Assembly: GCF_000378985.1 (NCBI RefSeq)
Contig: NZ_KB905371.1
Span: 124,001-188,000 of the forward strand
From: Ensifer sp. BR816
GTDB taxonomy: Bacteria > Pseudomonadota > Alphaproteobacteria > Rhizobiales > Rhizobiaceae
DNA length: 64,000 nt
Direction of reading: 5' to 3'
In this document: piece after piece, positions 9,780-19,083 of the stretch
How positions within the stretch are numbered: the stretch's first letter is position 1
Layout: every line of letters starts with the position of its first letter
Notes under the pieces: model-generated
Told to the model about the DNA's origin: nothing
Seen by the model: the letters and a program-made list of their open reading frames with translations, nothing else
Database searches by the model: none
Made by a program: the position numbers and the translations under genes

Positions 9780-10471
9780 ACGTTTCCTCTTAGGGCGAGG
9801 CAGTCAGTAGGTCACGTTTGGTCGTTCCTGCCGCGTCGCGATCAAAGCTTCAAGAGTCATGCCAGGCAACGCAGAGAGGCCCTCTTGCAAGAAGTATCGG
9901 TGTAATATCAATTGTTTAAATGGAAGTGGACCAGGAACGAGGTCGAACAGCTTCGTGTCGCGGACCCGACATACCGACAGAGGCGGCTACAATTGTTTTC
10001 CTGGGAATAGCGGGCAGGGGACATCAACCCATGACGGCGATTGCGGACTGCGGTCATCGATTGCAGGTAGCGTTGCGACCATACATTCGTCACTGCTTTG
10101 AGACAGAACATGAAAGATCGGTCGCAACGTGTTGATTGCAATGGTATGGCAGAGTCGGCGGCACTGTGGCAGACCGAACGCTCGTTTGCGGCGTCGGCGA
10201 CCGGCATGATCAAATTACGCTTGTCCCCTCATGCGACTCCGGCTGTCCATCAGGTTCGCTATGGCGCCGAGGTTAAAGAGGCTCCGGTGCTTCCAGTTGA
10301 ACCGACGCTGCCAGGGATCGAAGTCTGCGGCGTCCGCGGCCGGTGATCCGATCTCCCATCGTCCATCAGCATTCCGTAACGGAGGGTATGGTGATGCCGG
10401 TGAGATAGTTGAGCCGTTCGCTTGGAAGGAAGACGCCGAAGCAGCACCTACTGAGGTTGACCCCACCTTCC
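9780..10471. other. intergenic region upstream of the NRPS operon
   Basis: It must hold the promoter of the minus-strand NRPS operon, but I see no convincing sigma-54 or nod-box element. Minus-strand frames at 9908-10213 and 10215-10475 are unrecognised. The second contains PWQRRFNWKHRSLFNLG, which may be the scrap of a lost gene. Confidence 0.4.
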
Positions 10472-11056
10472 TCATCTATTCGGGAGCGAGTGATGATCCG
10501 TCTCACTCGACTTCCCGTAACCTGGCAATTCGCAAAGCTTCTTGTAGTCGTATCCTTCATAAGCCCAGATCTGACCAAGAAATCGGTGAAGCCAAGGGAT
10601 CTTAATTCTCTCGCCAGGCCCATACAATTCGGTGGCGCCAATAGCGTCATTATATGCCTTCGCATCCAACGCCCTCAATGTTGGGGGCTCATCGCCGGCA
10701 ATCCGAATCATCTTGCTCTGCCAAACGGCCAAGTCCTGCGGCGATGGCGTCAGATTCTCCTCGATCTCAGCAAGAAGATTATAATAGTCGCGCTGAAGGC
10801 TCTGATGATCCCTCGCTTTCCCTCCGAAATCGAAGGCAAGCGAGGCCGCGCCCACAGCGGCCACGGCCACTCCGAAAGCGCTCTGAGAGACGTCAATCCC
10901 GAACGTCCTCAGAAAGTCTGTCATGGCTGTGGCGCCAAGCAGAATCACCATGAAGTTGAACCAACGGTTCCAGCGGTCAAACCTAAGCCGACGAGAGGTG
11001 TGGTAAAGTGCGTTTCGGAGAACGTTGAACCTGATCTGGTCTCGGTCCATGTTCAC
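10472..11056 (-). CDS. two-helix membrane protein resembling SLATT-domain effectors
   Basis: A 194-residue protein with two predicted membrane helices (about residues 32-52 and 58-78) followed by KARDHQSLQRDYYNLLAEIE and then DEPPTLRALDAKAYNDAI. Two helices followed by a K-x-x-x-H-x-x-L-x-x-x-Y-x-x-L-x-x-E helix is the pattern I associate with SLATT proteins, proposed pore-forming effectors in nucleotide-signal or abortive-infection systems. The start is GTG at 11056 (an ATG lies two codons later). It follows the 63-residue gene by a single base, so translation is probably coupled. The nearby R-M system makes a defence role plausible but unproven. The family call is by eye and moderate; a plain conserved membrane protein of unknown function is the fallback. 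Confidence 0.55.
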   Translation of the reverse strand: MNMDRDQIRFNVLRNALYHTSRRLRFDRWNRWFNFMVILLGATAMTDFLRTFGIDVSQSAFGVAVAAVGAASLAFDFGGKARDHQSLQRDYYNLLAEIEENLTPSPQDLAVWQSKMIRIAGDEPPTLRALDAKAYNDAIGATELYGPGERIKIPWLHRFLGQIWAYEGYDYKKLCELPGYGKSSETDHHSLPNR

Positions 11057-11057
11057 A

Positions 11058-11249
11058 TCACTTTTTCGCGGGGGGTGGGCTCGCGGGAGCAGGCTTAGAT
11101 GGTGCAGATGGCTGGCGCGGACCGGGGCCAGTTTGTGGCCTTGGCTGCCGCGGTCCCATACCCTTTTGCTCGTACGGCGCGGTAGGCTGTCTCACGCCAA
11201 AGCTGTTGATGCTCACGTCCCATTCTTGGTCACTCAAGTTTGTCTCCAT
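11058..11249 (-). CDS. 63-residue proline-rich basic small protein
   Basis: The N-terminal half is ordinary and acidic to neutral (METNLSDQEWDVSINSFGVR). The C-terminal half is low complexity, with repeated GPRQP-like units and a PAPASPPPAKK tail, so it is probably disordered and nucleic-acid or membrane associated. There is no signal peptide or membrane segment. Its TGA is one base from the GTG of the SLATT-like gene, and the two look like a two-gene unit in which this protein could be a regulator or antidote. I know no family for it. Confidence 0.45.
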   Translation of the reverse strand: METNLSDQEWDVSINSFGVRQPTAPYEQKGMGPRQPRPQTGPGPRQPSAPSKPAPASPPPAKK

Positions 11250-11794
11250 CCGTCTCGGTCACTGGGAAGCCTCGTGCGGCCCGCGGGACCGTACCTTGCA
11301 CGATAAATTGCGCAGCGAAGCAGCTTTGCGTCAACTCCAGGAACCGCTTGAAATGATTTTAATGACATGAATTGCGCGTGCGGCGTGGTTCGAGCTCGGC
11401 GCATCAGAGAGGCAGCGTCGCTGCAGCTTTTCGGCACGCCGCAAAGGTCGCTGCAGAAGTCGGTCGGTATGCCCCAGCGGCGGAAAATCGAGCGGCCATC
11501 TGGGACGAGGACTGTCGCCAAGTCCTGCTTGCCCATGGCGAGGTAAAGGCCCCCGGATGGGAGCAAGGCGCGGCGTCACCGATCGAAATCGGAAAATCCT
11601 CAGAAAAGGCGCCCTGGAATTAGACCAACAACGGTTGTTACATCGCAAATAATTGAGACGCGTAGTGGCACGTCCCCGGACGCGATCTTCCAGGGGCAGT
11701 TCGCGATGACGGCTGTGTGCGTAACCCTTTGTGTTGCTCAGCAAACATTGCCGAGCGCGTGACGCAATCCCTTCCGAACCCTTGGACGACCTCC

Positions 11795-12010
11795 CCTTGC
11801 TGATCAGGACTTGGTGGAGGAGATCAAGGCGATCATTGCCGATATGACGACTTATCGCTATCGCCGTGTTCATGCCATCTGCGCCGCAACGCCCGCGCTG
11901 ATGGCCGCTCATGACCGCTAAACGCGTCCATCGGGGTCATGGCGTTGCGCGCCATTCCGACATGAAGCGGTCGATGCCGAGGATCAGCGCCATGCCAGCG
12001 ACCGGCACGG
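11795..12010 (+). pseudogene. IS3-family transposase (OrfB) remnant
   Basis: The plus-strand translation reads DLVEEIKAIIADMTTYRYRRVHAI, the typical N-terminal region of IS3-family OrfB (E-I-x-x-I...YGYRR-[IV]-x-x-L). It breaks at an in-frame stop, with further scraps to about 12010. The flanking part of the 11250-12045 gap contains nothing I recognise. The remnant marks a past insertion next to the R-M system. Confidence 0.6.
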
Positions 12011-12045
12011 ACGGGATGCGGTCTGGACGGTAGCACTGAACGAGC

Positions 12046-12885
12046 TCAAAGCCCGAATTCGTTCTTAAGCGTATTGAGATCGTTGAGAAACTGCTCGCGC
12101 ATCTTGGTCGTGTAGATGCGCGTGATTTTGCCTTGGTTCTGGCGCTGAACGATCTTGCGCAGATCGGACATGCGAGCTCTCCACGTGAGGCCGTCAGTCA
12201 GGAACAAGAGAGGCGTGTCGTGACGTTTTGCCGCGATGATCGCATCGAGATCTCCAATGATATCCGTCATCTTCGAGCCGGTGGCGCCATAGGCCTTTGA
12301 CTCTATCACGATGCGCGGCTTATTCCGATCCGGGACGACAACGTCGCATTTCGCTGTTGATCCATCTGCGCCAGTAAATGTGCAGCGGGTCTCATACCCA
12401 CCTTCGCCGAAGACCTCGGCTACCAACGCTTCGGCGAAATCTTCCAGGCCTCTCCCACGGCGTTGTCCTTGAATGGCCGACCCGCGCCCAGAGCGAAGCC
12501 GCTCTACCAGAATATCGCTCCATACCGGCTGATAATTTATTGTGGTTGCCATCGCTTCAAGGAGGCCCAGGCTCTCCAATGCGTCAAGGTAACCCTGCGG
12601 ATCGCTTGTATATCGCTTCGCTCCAATTCCGCCGCTGCCAAGGATGCTGCGCAGTTCCGTCTCCATGCTGTCCTTCGAAAGAGCGAGAAACAGTCTAATG
12701 CAGAGAAGCCCCTCTTCGAAGTTGGCGCTCAACAGGGCTCCGACGTCGGCCCGGCTGTATTCGGTCTTCTTCGGCAGGGCGGAAAGGGAGGCAATTGCTG
12801 ACGCTGCGACATCGTCCATCCAGTCGACTGACAGCGGACTGAGATTGGCAACGACGTCGTCGATGTTTTGTTCGATGACCTGCAT
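12046..12885 (-). CDS. putative type II restriction endonuclease
   Basis: A 279-residue protein whose second half contains [21 protein letters not shown], a PD-(D/E)XK-type core: Asp, a short spacer, then E-x-K at about residues 180-200. It is preceded by a helical N-terminal domain rich in LSAL and LLSAN segments. Its ATG overlaps the methyltransferase stop (TAATG), giving coupled M-then-R expression, the usual order when protection must come first. It would cut DNA at the site that the adjacent adenine methylase protects; I cannot deduce that site. A nuclease role rests on the E-x-K core and the pairing. A related but non-restriction nuclease is possible. Confidence 0.68.
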   Translation of the reverse strand: MQVIEQNIDDVVANLSPLSVDWMDDVAASAIASLSALPKKTEYSRADVGALLSANFEEGLLCIRLFLALSKDSMETELRSILGSGGIGAKRYTSDPQGYLDALESLGLLEAMATTINYQPVWSDILVERLRSGRGSAIQGQRRGRGLEDFAEALVAEVFGEGGYETRCTFTGADGSTAKCDVVVPDRNKPRIVIESKAYGATGSKMTDIIGDLDAIIAAKRHDTPLLFLTDGLTWRARMSDLRKIVQRQNQGKITRIYTTKMREQFLNDLNTLKNEFGL

Positions 12886-13985
12886 TACCGCCCGACAATC
12901 AGGTATTCGGTGACGGCCGACCGTTCGACGCGGCTATGCGTACCAAAGTGATATCGATGCGGCTTTTCAAAAACTCGCACGCTTGACTTATGTTTGCGCA
13001 TGAGCTCTTCCAGAATTGGCAGATCGGGGTATCCGTTTGAGCTGTAAGAGAGAACGATGGTGCATTTCCTGAACATGGAGAATAGCCGGTCGAATGCGTC
13101 AACGGCCGTCCTGCGGTAACTGAATGGCGTATACCGTTTGGCGATTTTCTTGACCTTGGTCGTCCCGTCGACAGGCATGCCTTCCCAATAGCAGGATAGC
13201 CCCTCCAGGAAGTGATATCGTTTGATGTAGCAATTGTCGTCGGAGCGCGGAACATAAGGGGGGTCGAGATAGACGAGGTCTACCTTTTTTGATCCGACCT
13301 CGAATACGTCTCCCCTCAAGGCCCGGTTCCGACGGCCGTTGTCGAACACGGCGTTATTGTACACCTCGATCTGTTCGAGAAAGTGCTCCTCGAGCGAAAG
13401 ACGCAAATCCCGCCGTCCGTCGTTATAGTGATCGAGATTTCCTGAAATTGTGAAGACACCACGAGGTTGACGTTTTACGCAGGAGCGGAACAAGGCCGCA
13501 AATGCGAGGGCCTGCTCATGTCGTCCTTCAAGCTGTCGAATCTTGCCGGAAACTCGATCCAGGAACCTCAAGTCCTCCGCCGTATAGAATACGTTCTGAA
13601 ACGTGCGCTCGATGAAATCGGTCGGGCCCGGATCGGGGTCTATCAGTTTCTTGATGCTTTTGCCGTCGAGCCTCACGTTACTGTTTTCAATGGTTGCCCG
13701 CGCGACGAGGCTGGAGAAATTGAGAAAATCGGACGCGATCACGCGCCGGCCCATGGACTTCATGAGGTAACCGACGCTGCCAGTACCCGAAAATGGGTCC
13801 ATCCCACTTTCGAAGTCGAGGTCATTCAGGATTTGATAGATCCACGGCAGCAGGCGCTTTTTCGAGCCCATGTACCGCAGTTCCGGGTACTTGGCCGATT
13901 GGACTGGCGCGTCGGGCTCGGTCCGCTTATTCGCAAGCGGAACGACCGTATCGTAAGTGGAAGATCTTGCTGCCGAATCTCTCAT
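12885..13985 (-). CDS. DNA adenine-N6 methyltransferase, D12 (Dam-like) class
   Basis: The 366-residue protein has the alpha-class order: LRYMGSKKRLLPWI, then motif I DPFSGTGSVGYLM (about residue 60) for AdoMet binding, and the catalytic DPPY (about residue 241, YLDPPYVPR). The start at 13985 leaves a 36-residue leader before the conserved YMGSKKR. It methylates adenine N6 at an unknown site and most likely protects host DNA from the nuclease encoded immediately downstream. The pair is flanked by IS3 and NRPS relics, which suggests it arrived by transfer. The alternative of a solitary regulatory methylase is less likely because of the overlapping partner. Confidence 0.85.
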   Translation of the reverse strand: MRDSAARSSTYDTVVPLANKRTEPDAPVQSAKYPELRYMGSKKRLLPWIYQILNDLDFESGMDPFSGTGSVGYLMKSMGRRVIASDFLNFSSLVARATIENSNVRLDGKSIKKLIDPDPGPTDFIERTFQNVFYTAEDLRFLDRVSGKIRQLEGRHEQALAFAALFRSCVKRQPRGVFTISGNLDHYNDGRRDLRLSLEEHFLEQIEVYNNAVFDNGRRNRALRGDVFEVGSKKVDLVYLDPPYVPRSDDNCYIKRYHFLEGLSCYWEGMPVDGTTKVKKIAKRYTPFSYRRTAVDAFDRLFSMFRKCTIVLSYSSNGYPDLPILEELMRKHKSSVRVFEKPHRYHFGTHSRVERSAVTEYLIVGR

Positions 13986-14088
13986 GCCAAGATCCTAGCC
14001 GATGGGGCGTGGCGCGCGCAACGGATGTTCCCTGCCACGCACGCGAAATGCTATGAGCTTAGCGCGGGCGAACATCCTTGCTATTTCC

Positions 14089-14165
14089 GCCTGATTTAAG
14101 AGCGCCGCCAGCGTCATGCAGATGTAGGTTCCGTCGAGGTTGAAGGAATAGCCAATCGGAACGAG
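14089..14165 (-). pseudogene. scrap of a C4-dicarboxylate carrier gene (dctA-like)
   Basis: About 25 codons read VPIGYSFNLDGTYICMTLAAL, close to the highly conserved GYSFNLDGT(A/S)IY helix of DctA/GltP carriers. Nothing else of the 440-residue carrier is present. On one side it joins directly an adenylation-domain fragment, which marks a recombination junction. Confidence 0.6.
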
Positions 14166-14169
14166 GTAG

Positions 14170-15010
14170 CTGTCGCTGCGTGCAATCCGCAGGCTGCGGT
14201 CGAGCACATACACACCCGAGTGTTCCAGATCGGCCGGCCGATCGGCACGGACGCCGCGTCATGGTCGCGGATGGCGGCTTCCGTCGGCCCGTAGAGATTG
14301 TGCAGGACGACGTCCCAGGCTGGCGACGAAGCGGGCCTGCAACCGCCGGCAGGGCCTCGCCGCTGCATATCACGCGCCGCAGGCTCCGGCAGTCGCCCGC
14401 TGCTGGCTCCTGCAGGAAGCGTCCAGCATGGAGGGCACGACGTGCAGTGTGGTCACGCCGCAGCGCATGATGGTCGCGGCGAGATAAGCCGGATCCTGGT
14501 GCTTGCCTGCCCGGGCGAGCATCAGGCGCAGCCTTCGATCAGCGGCCAGAAGAAAACTCCCAAACCGAGACGTCGAAGCCAGACGGGGTTTTCTGCAGGA
14601 CCCTGTCGCTGCCGTGACGTCGATCACCGGAAGGCACCAGTCGGTCCGGTGGCACCGGATCTGTCGCGGCCCGTCGCTGTCGTCGACGAAACGCACGTGC
14701 AGGCTCTGCGCCTCCGCACACTACCTGGCGAAGCGCCCGCTCGAACAGCACCGCATCGACGGGCCCGTCGATCTCCAGATATTCGGCGATGTCGTACTGC
14801 GCCGTGCCCGGCGTGAGTTGCTCGGCCAGCCAGATCTCCGCCTGCGCCGCAGTGAGCGATGCGCGATCTGGTGCGTACCGCTCATGCCGCGCCACTCCCC
14901 GGCTCGAGGCACCGCGGTAGAAAGGGCATCTGTCGCGAGGTCGCGTCGATCCCCTGCCAGCGGAGGTAGCCGTTGGAGATCGTGTGCCACACCGCATCCT
15001 GCCCGGACAA
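14170..15010 (-). pseudogene. EntF-like NRPS remnant (C and A fragments)
   Basis: Several minus-strand frames together give the start of a condensation domain (LTAAQAEIWLAEQLTPGTAQ, RFVDDSDGPRQI) and then pieces of an adenylation domain (GFDVSVWEF, TTLHVVPSML, YGPTEAAIRDHD, VPIGRPIWNTR). The parts are separated by frameshifts and a large deletion between C motifs and A4. The opening resembles siderophore synthetases of EntF type. It is not part of the intact NRPS at 3342-9779, whose motifs differ. Clearly non-functional. Confidence 0.7.
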
Positions 15011-15179
15011 GCACTGGATCGATCGCCTGGCGCTTGCTTTCCCGGCGCTCGCGCTCGGGACGAAAGGCGGTCATGAGGCGCTCTACAAGCTCACCGCGTT
15101 TTTCCGGGATTGGCGCCCCCCATCTTTGGCTTGTGAAATGTCCAAACTGCCATCGCCCGGCAAGCCCGGCCAGCAACGC

Positions 15180-15540
15180 TAGAGGGTGTATCGCGAGCTG
15201 GCCGTGAGATAAAGGGCAGGGCGGCGATTGGCTCGCCGTGCCACGAAATGTCTATCGGACAATTGGAGGCTCGCCACAGCCATAGCTTTGAATCTTTTGA
15301 TGTCCGGGTTTTCGTAAAGAGGCGCGTTGTGAACTGCTCGCTTCCGCTCGCAACCATTATCAATGGTCTCTGGCGCGACGTTGGAGACAGGTTCGTCTTC
15401 GCAAGAGCTTCGGATGAGAGCTGTGTCGATGCGATTAAGCCAAAATGTTCGAATTGCTGTGTCTGAGGAGCAATAAATGGAGCGTTCCGGCGTAGCGTAC
15501 CTTCATTTTGCATTAAATCGACCAAGAGAATGGCACAAAA
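15180..15540. other. gap without a recognisable gene
   Basis: Only unrecognised frames on both strands; nothing with a convincing start, motif or ribosome-binding site. Confidence 0.4.
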
Positions 15541-15544
15541 ATAG

Positions 15545-15775
15545 ACAGGCCCTGATCGGGTCCTGTTGGAGGAGTGAAGCTGTCTCGGCTTGCCGGAACC
15601 GCGGCGGCCGCGCTTGCGACGGGATCCGGGAGGTGCCGACAGAGCTCAGCGCATAATCTCCCCTCCAATAGATGAAGCGGCAGACCTGCTCGGTGCGCAC
15701 ACGAACGGCGCCACACCGTCAGCAAGCTGGCGGCCGGCGATCTGCTCGGGCGATGTCTATGCCCGAATAGCACAG
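15545..15775 (-). pseudogene. degraded IS30 transposase fragment
   Basis: The DNA parallels the intact IS30-family gene near 61150-61330: the tracts encoding the arginine-rich linker, the RFIY motif and the region before it are recognisable, but the copy is frameshifted and lacks both ends. It ends just before the OmpW-type gene and may be a scar of the insertion that trimmed the preceding NRPS relic. Confidence 0.6.
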
Positions 15776-15938
15776 CTGCCATGCAGCACCGCACGAGCGT
15801 TGTGGCCGCTGATGTCACCGGCGACGCCAAATCGCTGCTGCGACAAACAGTCTAGTTGCATTTGATCTGGCTCAAACCGCGGCGCGCCAAACGATGCTAC
15901 CCCCGGCCGTCACCAATCTCGGATCGAAGGGGGAAAAA

Positions 15939-16610
15939 ATGCTATCCAGCAACATTGTCCGCGCCATCATCACCGCCGCAGCATTGGTTGCCGCCTCCAC
16001 CGCGGAAGCGACGGATCTGACAGCGGCGGAGCCTGCGGCTGCAGCGGCAGGCAGCAGCCCGTGGCAGATACGCTTGCGGGGGCTTAACGTGATCACCAAC
16101 GACTCCGGCCGCGTCGACGGATTGCCAGGTTCGGATCTTTCCTTTTCGAATACGGTCATACCGGAATTCGACATCTCGTATTTCTTCAACGAGAATATCG
16201 CTGCGGAGCTCATCCTCGGCACGACCTACGCCAATGTTTACGGCAGTGGCTCAATCTCAAGGCTCGGAGAGATCGGCAAGACTTGGCTGCTGCCACCAAC
16301 CCTGACCCTTCAATACCATTTCACCGATTTCGGCACCTTCCGGCCATATGTCGGCGCGGGCGTCAATTATACGCTGTTCTACAATCAGTCAGGCAAAAGT
16401 GCCCGTAGTCTTGATGTCAAGAACACCTTCGGCGTCGCCCTACAGGCCGGCTTCGACTATATGGTCGACGACCATTGGGGCGTGAACTTCGACGCGAAGA
16501 AAATCTTCCTCAGACCGGATTTCGAGGCCAATGTCGGTGGCGCCGGGGTCAGCGGCAAGGCCAAGCTCGATCCATGGCTGATTGGCGCCGGCGTCACTTA
16601 CCGTTTCTAG
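15939..16610 (+). CDS. OmpW-family outer-membrane protein
   Basis: The ATG at 15939 follows AAGGGGGA and opens a signal peptide (residues 1-23, AALVAASTAEA). Next come a low-complexity alanine stretch and beta-strand pairs typical of OmpW: PWQIRLRGLNVITND, SYFFNENIAAELILGTT, LPPTLTLQYHFTDF, RPYVGAGVNYTLFY, WGVNFDAKKIFLRPDF, and the terminal aromatic GAGVTYRF needed for BAM recognition. About 223 residues is normal for these eight-stranded barrels. They are thought to pass small hydrophobic molecules. It is the only intact gene between 14 and 19 kb, standing alone among relics, so its survival suggests selection. It has no operon partner. Confidence 0.88.
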   Translation: MLSSNIVRAIITAAALVAASTAEATDLTAAEPAAAAAGSSPWQIRLRGLNVITNDSGRVDGLPGSDLSFSNTVIPEFDISYFFNENIAAELILGTTYANVYGSGSISRLGEIGKTWLLPPTLTLQYHFTDFGTFRPYVGAGVNYTLFYNQSGKSARSLDVKNTFGVALQAGFDYMVDDHWGVNFDAKKIFLRPDFEANVGGAGVSGKAKLDPWLIGAGVTYRF

Positions 16611-16681
16611 TCCGACGGAATTTCTCGCGGCCAGAGCATGAACTCATAACGACCTGATCCAGATGCGTGTCGCAGCCGGCA

Positions 16682-17345
16682 TTATAGCCGCGAGAAACGC
16701 GACGCCACTTGCGGTCGCGGCGTGACATCCCAGATGGTGGCCAGCCGAACGATGTCCCGCGTTACCTTCGTCAACTCGGCGCGATAGCTGGCGTGCGCGG
16801 AAGTGGCTTCGATCCGAAGCGCGTTCATGTGCCGCGTGTACTCCTCGCAGAACAGCGCGAAGAGCTCCGGCTCCATGAGGTGTTCGCGAAGCCGCTCCTT
16901 ACGCTGCATGGTCTGGCGGTTGTCGCACGTGCCCTGTCGCGCCTTGGCGGCCTGCCAGAGCGCGTCATCGATGATGCACAGCTCGGGCACATCCTGAACG
17001 ATCCGCGCCGATTCGGGGTTCGGGCGTGAACCCGCTTCCCCGTCTCAGGGTCCTTGATGTAGCGCAGCCGATTCCAGGTCAGCTTCCCGACATAAAGCTG
17101 GTTATTGAGATGCCGGTGCTGCGTGACGGTTGCCATGGATCGTGGACGGTCCCCAGCCGTGGCCTGAAGGACCGGCAACGGATTGCGCATTGAGCTCTTT
17201 CGCAATCAGGCGCGGCGACTTGCCAGCCGCGTATTCGCTGAAGATGCGGCGCACGATCCGGGCCTGCGCCTGCGACCGCCGTGCACCGGGCTGCCATCGC
17301 TCTCGAACTTCCTGACGACACCGGACTTGCCAGCCAGTACGCAAA
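16682..17345 (-). pseudogene. serine site-specific recombinase remnant
   Basis: Fragments in three minus-strand frames spell the recombinase domain of a resolvase/invertase-type enzyme: RIVRRIFSEYAAGKSPRLI, AKELNAQSVAGPSGHGWG, NNQLYVGKLTWNRLRYIKD, then VPELCIIDDALWQAAKARQ. The catalytic N-terminal domain and zinc ribbon are missing and at least two frameshifts are present. It is unrelated in detail to the intact recombinase at 57636. Confidence 0.75.
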
Positions 17346-17565
17346 GGTGGGCCGGCGAGAACTGGTTGATGCAGCTTATGAAGCTACCGATGAGTGTCTC
17401 GTCCAGAGTTTGACCAGCCGCCACGTTTAGGATCCCGTTGCGAAGCGCCTCGTGCTTCTCATTTTGCGCGGTCCGCATAGCTGCCTGGGTTGCGGCGAAC
17501 ACCGCGGAAATAGTCATCATTATTGTCAAGAGATCCGGGGTCAAAGCCAGATAGCCTTTGTTCAA
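17346..17565 (-). pseudogene. fragment of a small phage/plasmid-type protein
   Basis: Reads NEKHEALRNGILNVAAGQTL and FISCINQFSPAHLCVLAG, the core of a widespread unnamed accessory protein. It runs in frame into the recombinase relic, which suggests fusion by deletion. No function can be assigned. Confidence 0.45.
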
Positions 17566-17749
17566 GGTCTGCTAGGCCCTCGCCTACGCGCTGAAACCAC
17601 TCATCTCGCCGCTTTTCCAAAGGCGCGGCAACAAACCGTTGAACGATGGCGCCAAGTCATCCGAACGGACGAGGCCGCATTGACACAGAAAATGGCACCG
17701 TCCTCGCGACCGTAAAGGACGCTTTGCGAAGGGCAACCCTGGCAAGGCG

Positions 17750-18690
17750 AGGGTGCCAGATCTCAGACGACACCCGCGATCGACGCCCTTCTCGGCAAGG
17801 TTGCGACGAAGCTCACTCGAAAGGCGATCAAAGCAGCCCTTGCGGGCGACAGTACTGCCTTGAAGCTTTGCATGGAGCGGATCGCACCGGTGCGCCGCGG
17901 ACGCGTAGTGACCGTCGACAACTTCCCGAAGGTAACCAGCGCTGCCGATGTGCCTGGAGCCCTGTCAGCGCTCCTCCAGGCCGTCGCCAAGGACGATCTC
18001 AACGCAGACGAGGCAGATGCCATCGCCGCGCGGCACCTGCTCACAGCTCAGTCGAGCCACCATCGTCCGCGAGTGACACTGCGCGCGAGGCCCAGGTCCG
18101 CACCATCTGTGCTGAGTTCTCGATCAAGATCATCCCGGCGAACGAAATGCCGGTACCGGGACAGAAGCGAGCCGCCGGCACACTCGGCCGGATCCTTGCC
18201 AAGCACGGCCATGGCCACCTCCGCCTCGTCCTTGCCACGCTAAGCGAGACTAAGGGCAACCAAGGCCTGATTGCCGAAAACGTCGCTCTGGGTCACCAGC
18301 GACCTCGTGCGGGCCAGCAGCAAGTGGATCGGATGCTTCCTCGTGGTTCGACGCGTGGGACAAGATGCCGCTCGGCTTCATCCTCTGGCATGTCCAGGAG
18401 GTTGCCGGCAAAAGTTATATCCGCCACGCACTCGCCGGCGCCATGTACCTGATTCTCGTCCACTACAGCCGCGGAAAGAAGGCAGACCGGGAGGTGGACT
18501 ATGGCTTTATCCGTCGGGTCCAGAAGGCCGAGGACGAGCAGACAGCGCGCCACGTTCATCGATCGGAGGCAGTAGAGAATGGGGAGAGAGCTAATCATCT
18601 TGAAGGCCTCGATGCCTCACGGTGAGTGGCTGCCTTGGATGAGGGAACGGTCGGGAATGAGCTACGGGGCAGTGCAGCGGTAGATGCGCC
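17750..18690 (+). pseudogene. relics of DUF5681-like, unknown and DUF3102-like accessory genes
   Basis: Three decayed plus-strand segments. About 17765-18045 reads LTRKAIKAALAGDSTALKLC then MERIAPVRRGR, as in DUF5681 proteins of phages and plasmids. About 18080-18560 reads IKIIPANEMPVPGQKRAAGT and later WDKMPLGFILWHVQEVAG, split by a frameshift, family unknown. About 18565-18690 reads RELIILKASMPHGEWLPWM then SYGAVQR before a TAG, as in DUF3102 proteins. The grouping suggests an eroded integrated plasmid or phage segment. Confidence 0.55.
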
Positions 18691-18708
18691 TCGCTGCGGG
18701 GCCACATC

Positions 18709-18867
18709 ATGACGATCTATCAGACGGGCAAGCCGCTGCCGAACTGGCTAGTCTCCACCGAAGGCGCGGCCAAGGCCATCCACGTGCCTGAAGGAACGCT
18801 CCGGAGCCTATGCGCAGAGGGCTTCATTCAGGCGCGCGAAAGGGCTTTTGTCGCCTGGGCAACATGA
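18709..18867 (+). CDS. 52-residue possible helix-turn-helix protein
   Basis: A short frame reading LVSTEGAAKAIHVPEGTLRS then LCAEGFIQARER, which looks like a MerR/excisionase-type helix-turn-helix (S-T-x-x-A-A-x-x-I-x-V-x-x-x-T-L-R). The upstream GC-rich sequence has no clear ribosome-binding site. It may be an intact small regulator of the eroded element around it, or a truncated gene. Confidence 0.3.
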   Translation: MTIYQTGKPLPNWLVSTEGAAKAIHVPEGTLRSLCAEGFIQARERAFVAWAT

Positions 18868-19035
18868 TTGACGGTCATGCCGAGGCGGTGAGGGTCGGAA
18901 GGCTGCCAGCGCCTCATGCTCGCGCCAATGCAGCCGGCGAACATGAAGTGTTCGGTGGGAAACAGGTAGCGATAATCACCGTTATCGCTGCGCTTTGCGG
19001 CAGGAAGTGACACCTATACAGCACACCGAAAGTTT

Positions 19036-19057
19036 GATTTTCGATCATATCGAAATC
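19036..19057. promoter_or_regulatory. inverted repeat, candidate operator of the toxin-antitoxin pair
   Basis: GATTTTCGAT and ATCGAAATC face each other across CAT, with arms differing by one base in length, 26 bases before the ATG of the HTH gene. Position and symmetry suit autoregulation by the XRE-type domain encoded next. Confidence 0.45.
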
Positions 19058-19083
19058 TTAATCATTCGCGCTATCATTGATTC

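Noticed and set aside
17646..18452. 268-codon plus-strand frame as one intact gene
   Set aside because: Recognisable DUF5681-like and other pieces lie in different frames across it, so the long frame is a patchwork of relics rather than one protein.
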